Assembly: GCF_014898055.3 (NCBI RefSeq)
Contig: NW_023605083.1
Span: forward strand, 62,350,228-62,414,227
Reading direction: 5' to 3'
DNA length: 64,000 bases
Source: Talpa occidentalis
Taxonomy: Eukaryota; Chordata; Mammalia; Eulipotyphla; Talpidae
Shown: positions 34,360-47,804 of the stretch, in pieces
Layout of the letters: the number at the start of each line of letters is the position of its first letter
Position numbering within the stretch: the first letter of the stretch is position 1
The notes under the pieces: generated by a model
What the model was told of the DNA's origin: nothing
Database searches by the model: none
The model's input: the letters and a program-made list of their open reading frames with translations, nothing else
Program-made: the position numbers and the translations under genes

Positions 34360-34760
34360 GATCAAGTCCTTCCGATTGATCTTTGCATATCTGTCTCAAA
34401 TCCATCTTCTCTCCATCAATTCTATTGCAACCCAGTGTCCCTTGGGAACAAAGACAATGGCCTCACAGCTGGTCTCCACTCTGAGAAATGAGCTTAACTA
34501 TCCATTAGCAAAATGGCCCCAGGTGACCATTTAGGCTATGTTCCCATGGAGAACTCCCAAACTGGCATAAACCTGTTCCCACTGCTGAATCACTCCCTTT
34601 ACAGCCCTTGCTTCCATTGTCCATTTCCCCACCTTCTTTATCCTGCCAGTATCATCACCTGTTGACTGACTAACTCTCTTCTCAATACATCCACTTGGCT
34701 TGCTAGTGTCATGTTTCATTTTCTCTTCTGGAATGCTACTTCCTTGGACTTATATATCAC
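34360..34760 (+). repeat. Probable L2-derived segment
   Basis: The text ccatcttctctccatcaattctattgcaaccc and cctcacagctggtctccact resembles L2. Divergence is high. Confidence 0.45.
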
Positions 34761-34975
34761 TAACAAATACCCTTTCCTCCCCCAAACCCCAAAATAAACC
34801 TAACCATTCAACATCTGTCATTTGGGAAGTTGAGAAGTTCCCAAGGGGGTAAAAAACCCACACCAGGTTATATGAGTACAAATCAGTGTCAATATAACTT
34901 TATAGCAAACAATCTCAACTGTCTGCTCTCATCCTCCATAATAAGTTTGAAAGCTTCATTTCACCTAATGCTTTT

Positions 34976-35870
34976 TAGAGATAGTAGAGGAAGGATCAGT
35001 GAACTCTGCCATCCCGTCAACAAATTTCCCTATTCATCCTTTCCTGACCATGGTCCATTATAAGACCTTATGCTCAGATTCCAGTCACTCCTGCCTTCCT
35101 TGAGAACTTGCACTATTATCTCTCTTCTTTCCTGTGTCTATAACCTCCTTCATGGCACATGTTAAAAATAAATAAGGGCCTCCCTGGTAGCACAAGGGGT
35201 TAAACACAGCACTGCGAAGCAATCTGCAGCCTCTGCAGCATGAGTTTGATCCCCAGCCATCCAGGGAGCTAACCACATGGCACAGCAGACCTCTCCTGAC
35301 TCACCCACTCCTCCCCTCAGCAGTGTATTTCAGTCAGTCTGCCTGTTCTGTTCCCCACTCTGTCTCTGGTGAATCCTCTCACCAGAGGATTCTGGTGAGA
35401 ATCCTCGCCCCTGCCTGCACCTCTGGCCTGTACCCCGGCTCTTGCATGCATAAATAAATAAATCTTTTAAAAAATAAATGAAGATTTCTGTCTTCATCCA
35501 ACCTCTCCCTCTAGCTGCTGCTAAACTTTGTCCTGTCCTTTATAGTCACTCTTTTACAGAGAAATATATTCACACGCTGTCTCCATGCACACGCCTTATT
35601 CTATCTTCAATCTATCTACCACTCTGGTTTCTCAGCACACTCTCCATTTCTCCCTGACACTCCTTTTTATCAAAGCCATTACTTTATATGACTTCTGTGT
35701 TGCTTTCTCACAGGAGAGAAGAGAGATAATAATGCAAGTTCTCAAGGAAGGTAGGAGTGACTGGAATCCTGAGCATAAGGTCTAGTAATGGACCATGATA
35801 AGGAAGGGATGAATAGGGAAATTTGTGGACGGGATGGCAGAGTTCACTGAACCTTCCTCTACTATCTCTA
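34976..35870. repeat. Inverted duplication, arms of about 160 bp
   Basis: Left arm 34976-35134 and right arm 35711-35870 are reverse complements with about 11 differences (roughly 93 percent identity). The spacer of about 576 bp holds a SINE and L2 sequence. A transcript across it could fold into a long imperfect hairpin. Confidence 0.92.
35176..35466 (+). mobile_element. tRNA-derived SINE between inverted-repeat arms
   Basis: Plus-strand copy with head gggcctccctggtagcacaagggg and the common body. The stretch gaatcctctcaccagaggattctggtgagaatcctcgcccc shows an internal small duplication. The approximate TSD gttaaaaataaataa/ttaaaaaataaatgaa flanks it. It lies inside the spacer of the 160-bp inverted duplication. 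Confidence 0.88.
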
Positions 35871-36480
35871 CTTGACCTCTCAGTAGCATCCAACATGCTT
35901 CTGGAAAGCATACTTTCCTTCTGAACATGGCTCTTCTTTTCCTTTAGCCTTGGTGACATGTTACTTAAGTCTCTGACTCACCAGCTGCTATTTATCAGTC
36001 TGTTTTTCTAGTTCATTATTTTTACTTATTTTTAAAGTCTGCAATGTTAATGGCTCAGCCACATGGCTTGCTCTCCTTCCACCTTCTCCCCTAAGCATAA
36101 TTGATTCACTACTTTATAGCTCTAATTGTATAGCACTATTTATAGCTCTACATTCTCATGGCTTTTCACTGCTCTTAGGATGAAGTTCCCACCGAGCCAT
36201 ACAAGATCCTGAATGGCCTCCCCTCCCTGCCTCTGTGGCTTTTACCCTTACTTTCTGTACTGCAAACACAGTGACCTTTCATTTCCATCACATGGCCCTA
36301 TTACTTCATGTCCTGAGTCATTTCCACATTCTTTTCCCATTACCTGGTACGATCCACTCCCAGACCTCCCAAATTTGGCTGCCTGACTCTTACTTATCCT
36401 GCAGGCCTCAGCCTCAATCACACTTACTCAGGGAAGCATTTCTTGAGCCTTCAGACCAGGTTGAATAATTCTTTAATATA
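35485..36480 (+). repeat. L2 element interrupted by the right arm of an inverted duplication
   Basis: L2-like phrases occur before (acctctccctctagctgctgctaaactttg) and after (cttgacctctcagtagcatccaaca; catacaagatcctgaatggcctcccctccctgcctctg; cagcctcaatcacacttactcagggaagcatttcttgag) the 35711-35870 segment. That segment fits an insertion into the L2. The 77-codon ORF at 36235 is L2-derived. Confidence 0.65.
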
Positions 36481-36489
36481 TTTTTAGAG

Positions 36490-38850
36490 TACAATGTATC
36501 TCTTGAGAGTATAACTTAATTTTTCATGTGATTTTTTTAATATTCACTCCTTCACTGGACATTAAACTCTATTGCATGTTTCTGAATATCCAGCAATGCA
36601 TTCACTCCTTGAACAACAAATTTCTTTTAAGAGTTCCTCCCAATTTTATAAAGTGTAGGCCCCCAAAATATTGATGTGCTTCTAATTGCTATGCTAAAAT
36701 TTAATGGGGAATGCCATTCTATTTTTGAAAAAATAGCTCCTCCAATTTTTGGACTCCACAGGAGTTTTTTGGAAAGGGCAATCCATATGACATGTTTGAC
36801 CCACTGTCTGCTGACCAGTGAGAAAGAGCATTAGGTCACTGCCCTTTGTGATAACAGGAAGGAGCCCTTTGTGTGAGAGGTGGTGCCGGCCAGATGTGTG
36901 AGAGGTGGTGCCAGCCAGCAGCACTAACCTGGCAACATGCTGACTCCAGCAGGAATGAGTCTGGTCTCAAAAGCTACTGTGCAGCCAAACCCCTATGCCT
37001 AGTTCAAGATGCGGCTCAGAGTGGTGTAACTGGCTCTCTGAGCCTACGTCTCAGCATCCTGGCCAGCTTCTGAGAGAAAGCAGCACAGATACCAAAGGTG
37101 GGAAGGCAAGCTTAATTGCTGGCAGAGTGTATTTTATTAAAGCGGAGAAGCCATCAGTCCCGATAGCTTCAGAAAGAACCCAAATAACTGGCTGGCACCC
37201 AGTCCCCACTTGCTGCATCTGAATCCACCTGCTATTGTAAGGAATAGATTCCTTTGTATTATGGGATGGAAAGCCATTGGGTTTCTGCTGCAAGGAACAG
37301 GACAGGCCAGCAGCCTCCTGTGGCACATGTAGGACCTACTGCAGTTCTCATCATGTCTACACGGCACTCTCCATGGGCTTCTCTTGGCCAATGATTATTT
37401 TTGAACCAACACTCTCCCTCAACTTCTGGTTTGATTTTTCCCTCAACAGAGTTCAGTTCTCCTTAGCTTTGCCCAGTTCCGTTGTCACCTTCAGGCTCAG
37501 GTTGTGGTGGAATTTGAAATAATGGATAATTTCCCAGGGTCACTGGTCTACTTAAAATTAAAAACAATGGCCACCATCAAGTCTTGTTCTATATTTTAGG
37601 GAAAAGGGAGAAGATGATAGACAAGACTCACTCACTATTCCTCCTTCTTGGCATTTGAGTGAAGAAGCCACTTGCGTGGCTCACTTTGGGCTTCCCTTCA
37701 TGGAGGGTTATTACTGATCCTGAGTTGAACTTCAGCTCAAAAACTTACAGTGATATCAAAATTTCCAGGAACTTCACTGACTTAGTGCTTCTTATGGAAA
37801 TGACAGGTATGCATAATGTTCATCCTGTTAATGTCCAAATGCAGGATGCTAATCTTACTGATATCTAAATGTCATAAACTTCCCATGAAATACACAACAT
37901 TTACAGAATATTCTTAGAGGAGAAATCTATATTGCTTCTAGTTAAATTACATTAGAATAATTTTGATTTCAATTTAAGGACCCAGACTCATACCAGCCAA
38001 ACATATCCCTACCCCAACTTTATTAATTTTAAAAGCAAGGAAGTTTGATTAGTAAATTTGGTCTTGCACATTATTTTTGTTAACAATAGGTGAAGGACAC
38101 CAACAACCCTAGTTTATCTGGTCCTAACAGGTAGTAATCTAAGAGGGAAGAACTTATTTTCCATTAGGTCCAATAAAAGATCAGGGAGATCTTGGATTGG
38201 CCAGTTTGAGTCATAAACCCATCTCTGAACCAATCACTTACACAGGTAGGAAAGGGATTTAACATAGAAAGTTTTTGCAAAATTCATAAAAGCATAATCT
38301 ATACCCCAGGTATTAAAAATGCATGGACTTTAATAAGTAAAAAAGAAAAAAAAGGAAATAATATCAAAGGGTATGTAGTGAAAAATTAATTTTGCTCTTG
38401 CTCTGGACACTGAATATTTTATTACCCAAGGCAGCAGTTACTTACTTAGAAAATAAATATATTTATAAAATAAATGTTAATTTATATTTGTAAACCTATC
38501 AATCTAACCACAATAAACATGTTACTTACTTTAGTTTTTTCTAAAACTATTTTTCTATGTAAGTTTCTCCAATGACAGCTCAGGGTTTAGCATAGTAACA
38601 TATGCAATATACTATTTCCCTGAAACATCATAATAATATATGAATTTGTATGCATGCCAATTTATTCTTAAGTTCACTTTTTACATATCAAAGTGATATA
38701 TAAACATATTTTTAAAGTTCTCCTTCATTTCCTGCTCCTAAATGGGGACTCTTTTTAAAGTATTTCCCTTTTTTTGTAACTCCCTTTATCTAGATTGCTT
38801 TCTTGATTTTTAACAATGAAACATTTTAAACTACCAAATGAAGTCAATGT
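36490..38850. other. Intergenic stretch upstream of MUSK
   Basis: Apart from the 25-bp duplication at 36870, nothing is recognised. The part from about 36930 to 37500 is richer in G and C than its flanks and carries several overlapping ORFs of 66-91 codons on both strands, none with a known domain. Confidence 0.5.
36870..36919. repeat. 25-bp tandem duplication
   Basis: tgtgtgagaggtggtgccRgccagM occurs twice in a row (36870-36894 and 36895-36919). The copies differ by a CpG-type G/A change in gccggcc/gccagcc and by their last base. Confidence 0.92.
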
Positions 38851-39482
38851 ACTGTGTCCTCTACTATTTTTTTTGTCTTTGTGGATTTGAATTAGGGAGA
38901 GAGTATTTCCTTTAGTACTATTTCAAGAAAGACACATTCAAATCACACAATCTTCAGGAAGTGTGTTTATGTGTAGAAGGTAAGGGAGAGGGGAAAAAGG
39001 TAAATTCTTGTCTTCACAGTAGGAAGTAATAGCTAATGCCAAGAGCTGGAAAAAAAAATCAAGAAATAACAAGACAAGCATGCTGTTTAGGAAAATGCAG
39101 GTAAGCAGAAAAAAGACGAATTAACCATTTTTGCCTCTGAGACTTTAAAATAGACTATCAAACACTCCTATAATATTTTTAGCCCTGTCCCTATCCCCAC
39201 TTCCAGAAGTACCTGTTACTTCCAGTCCCTGGGCTCTCTGAAAATTCTATTGATATGGTACCAGCAGGTTTCCCCCGGCTTTCTCCAAAAGCAGCCCAGG
39301 GTTTAGCATGATCAATTCTGCTAAGTCTTTTCCTATTCAGCCACGTTCTTGTAAGCTTTCAACCCAAAATTGCTACTGTGTCCTCTACTATTCTTTTTGT
39401 CTTTGTGGATTGAATTAGGGAGAGAATATTTCCTTTAGTACTATTTCAAGAAAGACACACATTCAAATCACACAATCTTCAG
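38851..39482. repeat. Direct duplication of about 107 bp
   Basis: 38851-38957 and 39375-39482 match at about 95 percent (actgtgtcctctactatt...tcacacaatcttcag), 524 bp apart, with small indels. The unique-looking sequence between the copies is not duplicated. Confidence 0.93.
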
Positions 39483-40138
39483 TTTTATCTGCAAATAATT
39501 AACCTGATTTTTCAAGTAACCCCTTGTTGTGAACTATCTTCCATGCTATTAAATATTTTTCTGCATCATGACTTGAAATATTTTAAATGTTCCATTATCT
39601 AGATGTAATATACTTAATCTACCTCCATTGTTGACTATTTCCATTTTCAATTTTTGATATGAAAAATTACAACCAAATTAATAGCTGAATTCCTATAAAT
39701 GAATTCATGAAGCCAAAGAATGAAGAGCCACAATCACAGGGAGAAAATAATCTTAAAACAATGAGGTAAGGGCAATGATGGAGGTGTGTGCAATTTATTA
39801 TGGAAGCTGAGGAGGCAGATTTGATGCATCTTTGGGAAGGTATGGAATTTTTGGTCTGGGATGGCTCCTAGGAGGTGATGATAATTAAACTGAGATAGGT
39901 GTTAACTGGTGGGAAGGAGGGGAACAGCATTCCAAGAGGGTGGAATAGTATGAGTAATTCATGGAAACAAGGAACTATCAGTATGTCATTTTAGGAAGGC
40001 TGGAGTAAGTTTTTCTGTGATGACAACTTCCTGAAGGCTTTGAGCAGGACAAGCTATATGAAAAGAGATCCGAGGATGATGAGAACAAGGTGGAAAGAAC
40101 AGACACAGACTCTCACTGTCATTCAGTGACGAATGTTT
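39483..40138. other. Intergenic stretch upstream of MUSK
   Basis: Nothing recognised; no ORF over 60 codons. Confidence 0.55.
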
Positions 40139-40153
40139 AAAAAGGAGGCTGGG

Positions 40154-40431
40154 GCCCTCCCTGGTGGTGCAGTGGGTTGAGTGCAGTGCTGTGAAGCTGT
40201 CTGCAGCCTCTGCAGTGTGGGTTCAATCCCGGCTGGGCCAGCGAGAATCCCACATGGTGCGGCAGACCTCTCCTGTCTTGCCCGCTGCTCCCCACAGCAG
40301 CGTATTTCGTCAGTCTGCCTGTTCTGTTCCCGGCTCTGTCTCTGGTGAATCCTCTCACCCTCCCGCACCTCTGGCCTGTACCCCAGCTCTTGTATAAAAA
40401 TAAATAAATCTTAAAAAAATAAAATAAAAAT
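40154..40431 (+). mobile_element. tRNA-derived SINE with TSD, just upstream of MUSK
   Basis: Full-length plus-strand copy: gccctccctggtggtgcagtggg head with GGTTCAATCCC B box, body, and A-rich tail. The TSD aaaaaggRggctggg occurs at 40139-40153 and 40432-40446 (one mismatch). It lies about 550 bp before the MUSK start codon. Confidence 0.92.
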
Positions 40432-40674
40432 AAAAAGGGGGCTGGGATAACATGATAGAATCAAAGGAAGGGGAGAAATCAAGGACTATACACTGGCACA
40501 ATCTGTAGGAATTGGCAATGGGTTGGATGTGGGGGATGGAGTGAGAGATGAGGAGGAGTCACAGTTAGAGACACCCAGGTTCCCAGGTTTCTGGTTTGAG
40601 CACAGGAGAGGTAGTGAACTGAATCAAAGACCTGGAAACCTACACACAGGGCAAACAGTGACGGTTGCAAAAGG

Positions 40675-41133
<459 letters not shown>

Positions 41134-44100
41134 TGATCTATGGCAGCCTTGGGCTTTATGTGGGGAAGTAGGAGTGGAATCCGCGGAGAGGGTGAAAACT
41201 GTATAAATGCACAATTGATCAATGATCTCCTTTCTACTGACATTCCCTTCCCATAAGTTCTGCAATTGGAAGTCTAGCCATGCAGTGCATGCAGAGCCCT
41301 CAGTTCTAGAGGAAAAATAAGCAGGTAGACTGCAAGTTATCAAGGTCTGTTTTATGTGTATGTCAGAGTGCAGGGTGGTCTAAATGGATGATGAAAACCA
41401 TTTCATGTCAGGTTAACTAGGAACATAATCAAGCCTCTCCCAGAGTGTTTTCTTCTGAACAAAAATAATTTCTACTTTCAGATTTTGTTTTGAAGAACTC
41501 TTACTAAATATCTTAGTTCTTAAAAATTGAGAATTAGAGAAAGATACACACAATTTGCCTATGTCCTAGCAGCTTAAAGACAACGGGCTCGATAACTTTG
41601 AGGCTGGAGTCATGATTTGGCTTGGCAAGAGATTGCAAAAGTTTTTTTTCAGAGTCTTTGGAATGTACCGGAAATAACACCACCTCAGGGAAAAGGAAAG
41701 CAACTTAAGAAACCGACAAACACCTGTTGCAGTAGCAAGAATGTCCACAGTGACATGGTTTCTGGCCAACGTATTATGAAACTGAGACTAGTATTTCAAA
41801 TCAGGAAGGCTGATTTGACCAAGGCTTCACTGAAATCTTTTTTAAAGGACATGAGAAAGCAGACTGAATGGTATCAATTAAAGAGTTTTCAAATTAAATG
41901 TATTGTAGTAAAGTAGAAAAAGGTCTGTGTTTTATAACACACTCAAGTTTCCCTTTATATTACCTACCAAAGAACTGTGTATTGTGTAGGTAAGTGAAGG
42001 TATCATCTGCATGGGGACTGGAAACATAACTTAGATTTTGTGGTCCCCAAACTTTCTGGAGCCACAGGTCAACAATTCATATGCTAGTAAGACATGACTT
42101 CCTCCTCAGACAGTTTGGCTTCACAGATTTGTGTTTGTCTTCTTGCTTTCTTTTCCTATTTCACAAGAGCAGAATGGCACCTACAAATGTAGTTCAATGT
42201 TTAATTGCCTACTAACACTGGTATCTCCAGATAAAAGAGAATCTGGATCTTTCCAAACATCTAATAATAGTCAGAAAGACTTAACATTGGCTTCCTGATC
42301 ATACAGCGGATGTCCGGTAAGGCAGCACCTGGGTGTAGGATTTATGGATTGTTCTAAGTCGTGTTGTATGTGTGTGTGTGCCATTCTAAATAATGAAGTT
42401 ACATAAAAATAAGACGGTTTAATGCTAAAAATTTACTAATATTCAGTCTTAGAAGGAGTAGGACAAATTGGAACTTGGTACACACATTCACACACAAAAC
42501 AACCTCCCCGGAGGAATAACTCCTAACTTACATGATTATATAAAATGGTATTCATTTCTCCAAACTTTATAGCTAAAGCCCCTAATTCAAATGCACACTA
42601 TCCCTATTTTGAAAACTTTAAAATATGATGGCATATAGGTAACAAAGTAAATATCCTGATTTCTAAATAATCATTTTGTTAATCAGTTTTGTTTATAATT
42701 TATTTACTGCTATGGTTAGATTGTAAAATCAAAAAAAACTCCAAGGCAGCAAAACAAACATTCATTTACTATACATGAGTTCTGAAAATAAACTTTCTCA
42801 TAAAAACACAATCCTTTTAATTTTAAATATTGAAGTGCATAGGATATATTGGTACAAAATCCCACAATAATACGCTATTATTTTAATACTATTAAAAGTA
42901 ATGTTAAAATTTCCCACAGTTGTTATCTCTGGGCAGAAGGCAAAAATATTTTTTTTTAAGATGTTCTAACTTTTTCCCAAGTCTTTTATCATGAACAAAT
43001 CAAGGAATTTGCACAGTAATGTACTGCAAAATAGACTCACAGATTTAAAATAGTGCAAAAGCATTCCATATTCTTATTTGTCAGTACCACTTCCTCTACA
43101 AAATTAATAATTTTGTAGAATTAACAGTTTGTTGCTTTAGTTTTAGTTTAATGAGACTGCTAATGTTCAAAGAAAAGGAGAAAACTGTCTCTGAATGGTT
43201 TTGATCAGGGATATTTTCAATGACAAGCTCAATGTCACAATCCACAAGAAGGAGAATTTTATAAGCACTTAAGAATGAAAGTAGCCAGGTTTCACCAAAA
43301 ACTCACATAATCCAATAACCACATAATCTAACTGTTTAATAATTTATTGGGGACTATTAAGTGTATGGTGGGATTTAGGTTCTTGAAGGTAGACGAGTTC
43401 TTGTGAGCAGTAGTTTGCTTAATAGGCATGAACTGTCCAAATCCCACATTTGAAATGATCCCATTTATTATCACATCTAGACGCTTTTGACTCCAAATAA
43501 TGTATCATTAGATATATTTGAGTAACCTCCTCTTCTGCATTGTATGTTTACAGACATAGGATTCACATGACTAACTCAGAGCAGGCACAGCTGTTATTGA
43601 AATCCAGGACACCAAGTCCTGGGTGAAAGTTTTAAATTGACATACATTGAAAGAGTAACTCATTGTTTGTTTGGAAAAACATAGTTGCTTTAAATATCGT
43701 TGACCTTAGAGAACAGAAAAAAGACCAGAAATGTCGAGATTTCAATCATATTTTTAAAAGTGAAGTGAGCAACCGGCCTTGAGTGGAACAGGCCTTGAGG
43801 TCACTAGGGAAGTAACAAGTGAGGAGTGAGTAGAGGGCCAAGTGGTCCTAATCAGGAAGATCAAGAGGCGTGGACTAAAGAATGCCCAAGGGTTACCCCG
43901 CCAGCTGAGGACCCGGCTGGAGCTAGGGGCTACACCTTTCTGGTGGTCCTGGTCTGTATGGTTGTTCTGCTTTATCCCACAAAGTACTAACATGCACATA
44001 GGAGCAAGGACATATGATTTGAATAATTCAGAACTGGGACATTCCAGGGTCAGTTCAGGTAAAGGAGCAGAGTAAGGAGTTAAGATTATATGGGAACATA

Positions 44101-45774
44101 CCATGCAGGCTGGATTGAATAATACAGAAAGTGAAGCAAGGACATTTAAGGTCTGGAAGAGAATGTTAATATCAAGTTCCTTTTCCTACTCTCCAATGTC
44201 CTGTGTGTCCTGAGGTCAAGCACTAAGTTACTGTGAGCCTTTGTGTCCTCATAAAATAAAGAAGTGTTTTCCCATGCTCAACATATAATGTTATTTATGA
44301 CGTTAAGGGTTGTCAATCATTGGTGTAACGATCACTCCTGGGTAACATGCACATTTTAGATCTGTCATAAAAACATATCAAAACCTAAAGAAATGTCCCA
44401 GGACAGTCAATTCTAGAAATTTGAACATGCTGAGCCAGAATTCCTACTTACCTGAACCCAGTGCCGTTCCTGAATTCCAGGACCAAGAATGTGTTCTATG
44501 ACAAAGAATTAATGATACAGAATTAGTAAATGATTATGCAGATTACCAATCAACCATACAAGTTAGAAGACAAAAACGCCATAAAAAATGACTTATTTTA
44601 TTATATCACCAGTAGTATAAATCTGCCAGTTTCTAAGATATGCCAAGTGATAAGCAAGACAGAATATCTTCTTTCTTTGCGGAGATTTGAAAAATTTCCA
44701 ACACTGAAGTATTGTCTCTTGCTGAAAAAACAGTACTGTATTCATGATGTTAGAGAAACATGAATAATATTTCAAGTCTGATCTCTAATTTTATCAAAAC
44801 AGAAAGGAGAAAATACACCTGACTACATTGTTTACTCAATCCTTTGCGCAGACATATCATCAAATATTCGATAAGAAGGTGGTAGTCAATGGCCCTGAAT
44901 TAGAGCCCATAGAATACAAAGAAACATCATGTCCTTTTCATCAAGCAGCTAGTATTCAAGTTAAGCTACTCTTGATGTTCAGAGAAATGTTGCATTCATT
45001 TTCATGTATTTGTTATTCATGTGATCCTTGGATTGAGGGAAGAAATAGTGCCCTAGTTTCAAACAGGCTCTGGCTGAGATGAAAGCCGGATAGTAGAATG
45101 AAAGTAAACAAGAGGCAGTCTGCTGAGTCAACAAATGTCACCAAATAAAACTATGTGACTGTGTCAGTAAAAATTTGAAAGTAAATTAGTTTGGATAATT
45201 TTGGATTATGGGCAAATTGTCCTGAATAAACTATATTCTGCCTAGAAAAATTGATGTTGATGTAAATCTTTTCTCCCATTTTTAGCTGAATCAATACTAT
45301 GCTGAAGACATGGTGTAGCTCAGCGTTAAAAGGAATTTTAAACCAACTTATGGGCTTGTAAAGTTCAGCTCTACTACTTCCTATTTTTGTTATGCTTTGA
45401 CAAGCTTATTTACCAATTTTAGCCTCCACTGTTCATCTGCCAATGAAAACGACAGAATGTGCCTTCATGCTTTATTGGGAAATTTAAAGGAGCTAATGCA
45501 AAGCACACAGCAGATTCTTAATCAATTTTAGATGCTAAGATAATTGAAAACAGTGTTAAACCACACATGAGGCTGTCAAACCACTGAACATTATGGGAGG
45601 GTGTTCACATATTTCTCTATACCTAAGTTCGTCAAGACATTCAAACAATTTATTCCTTTGATCTTAACTGGTTGCAACAGAGTCGATGACACCTTGGGGA
45701 GATAATATTAATAGCATGTTACTTCTGTCACCTCTGGATCTATGTATTAGAAGGAAACTAATGAATCAAATTTA

Positions 45775-46017
45775 TATTTATTTATTTTATTTATGTATGC
45801 ATACAAGAGCTGGGGTGTAGGCCAGAGGTGCAGCTGGTGAGAGGATTCACCAGTGACAGAGTGGGGAGCAGAACAGGAGGTTCTACTGAAATACACTGCT
45901 GAGAGGAGCAATGGGTCAGCTTGTGGGTCAGCTCCATGAAGAGAGATTGAACTTAAGCCACAGTGGCTGGTGATAGCTCGATAGCGCTGAGACAAACCCT
46001 GCACCATCAGCGAGGCA
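45775..46017 (-). mobile_element. tRNA-derived SINE, second head type, in MUSK intron 1
   Basis: Minus-strand copy: tttattttatttatgtatgcatacaagagctggggtgtaggccagaggtgcag, body, and a head with ttaagccacagtggctggtgatagctcgatagcgctgag. This is the same head variant as the copies at 15408 and 57139. Antisense to MUSK. Confidence 0.88.
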
Positions 46018-46349
46018 CAGGTTTATTTTTTTAATAATACATCATAATTAAGAATGATTTGCAAAACACAAAATACACAAAAGCTTAAAATAAAGAAAGC
46101 CATCTATTCTTCCAGAACTATTAACACGTTGGTACATTTTCATCTACTTTGTCTATATAATCCATAAAAATGCATTAAAATAAAATTATTTATACAATTC
46201 TACTGCCTGCTGTTTTTAATACTAAAGCAAGAGCACGTTAAATATTGGTGCTTTTCTTGCCCCTTTCTTTTGGGTGCAAGTCATTTCCTATAAAGATCAC
46301 ATATTTTAGTAACTTTATTTATCCATGTCTTTATTTTGTCTTCATTTAA

Positions 46350-46830
46350 AAAAAATGATTATCTAAACTGGCTATAGAATTCTAGGCTAACAGTTATTTT
46401 ATTCTTAGACTTTTTGAAAAAGATATTAGTCCACTGAATTTTGGATCAGTTGTCGCTAAATAATCTCAGATCAGCCTAATTGACATTCTTATAAAGGTAA
46501 TTGAGAGTTTAAGATTTTATTTTATCTTTAATTTTCTATAGTTTTAAGCCAATGTTTCTCTTTCTGTTTATCTGCCTTGATGCAAGGTGGGATATTTCAG
46601 CATCAACATCATCCTTTAATTTTAGTTTTGAAAAATGATTGGCTACTTATTCCTCCATACATTTTTTTTCCTACGACATTCCCTCTCTTCTGTTTTACTG
46701 GAACTTCTATATTCTATACTTTATGTGCCTGTCAATCTATACTTGTTATCTCAAAACTGTTCTTTAATGCTTTTAATTTCTTTCTATGTACTGCAGTCTG
46801 AGTATTTTAATGGTCCCCTTAATATGGGGG
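46350..46830 (-). mobile_element. Probable old L1 internal fragment
   Basis: It contains actggctatagaattctaggctaacagttattt, a phrase typical of the complement of old L1 internal sequence, followed by T-rich text. The extent is approximate. Confidence 0.5.
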
Positions 46831-47804
46831 ACTTGATGCTTACCTAGAAGATACCACTTTACTTAAAAATTCTTCTCTCTTGTGTCAGCTACCCTCTTTC
46901 AATCCTTTAAAAATGTATGCCTCTAGTAAATGCTTGTGAAAATCAAATTTGGTTCATTTAAACAAAACATCAGTGTGCAAACCCTCAGGATAGAAAGGGT
47001 TATGAGGCATAGCCCCTGACCCCAGAGCTCAAGATTTTTATAATTGAGGGTGGGACAGACATAAACAGATCATTTTACTAGTGACTGTATGAAAAGTGTA
47101 AGAATGACATATATAGGATGACCTAAGATTAATGAAAAGGACAAACGGTTCTTTCCAGTAAACCAAGGAAATGGGAAGAGATGATGCTTAAATGGATCTT
47201 AAGAAAAGAGTCAACTAATTAAGAAAAGAGTAAACTAATGAGGATGAAAAAGCCACCATCTCTCTCATGTTCAGTTAGTGAATTTGCCTTTGAGTTTACT
47301 GAAAAAATAAGGTTTGTTCAGAAAGTAGATGCATCTTTTATGGCCAAACAACGTGCTAGCTGTTTTATGACTCTATTCAACCATATCATCAATATTGTGG
47401 ATCATTACAAATTAGAAATGTGCTTCACATCTTTGTGTTTCTAAGCAACCCAGTGCCTGCTACATGGAAACAGTAAATAAATCTCTGATAAGTAATAATA
47501 ATGACAACAAAGCAATGATGATGGTAATTTTTTAAATCAGATTATGCAATGGGGTCAAATTTCAGACTCACCCAAATCGATGCTGGCACTTTCCCCCTTC
47601 ATTATCCAGTAGATTCATAGGACTGTGAACTGAAGAAGGGTGCACCACATTACCAACTCTTCTTACCCTTCTTAACTTCTTTTTCCTCGCCTGCCCTTCT
47701 AATTCAGATGACACAGAGTTCACAGGGGTTGAGAAGAGAGAAGAGATCATTTCAGTAACTTTATCTTTCTTTCTGTGATGCACCCACACACACACATACA
47801 CACA

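Noticed and set aside
1..40600. Exons of SVEP1, the neighbour of MUSK in human
   Set aside because: No EGF, Sushi or VWA-like frames were seen; the neighbour probably lies outside the window.
43754..44104. 116-codon minus-strand ORF in MUSK intron 1, with an overlapping plus-strand ORF
   Set aside because: Both strands are open over the same short block; no recognised domain and not in phase with MUSK.
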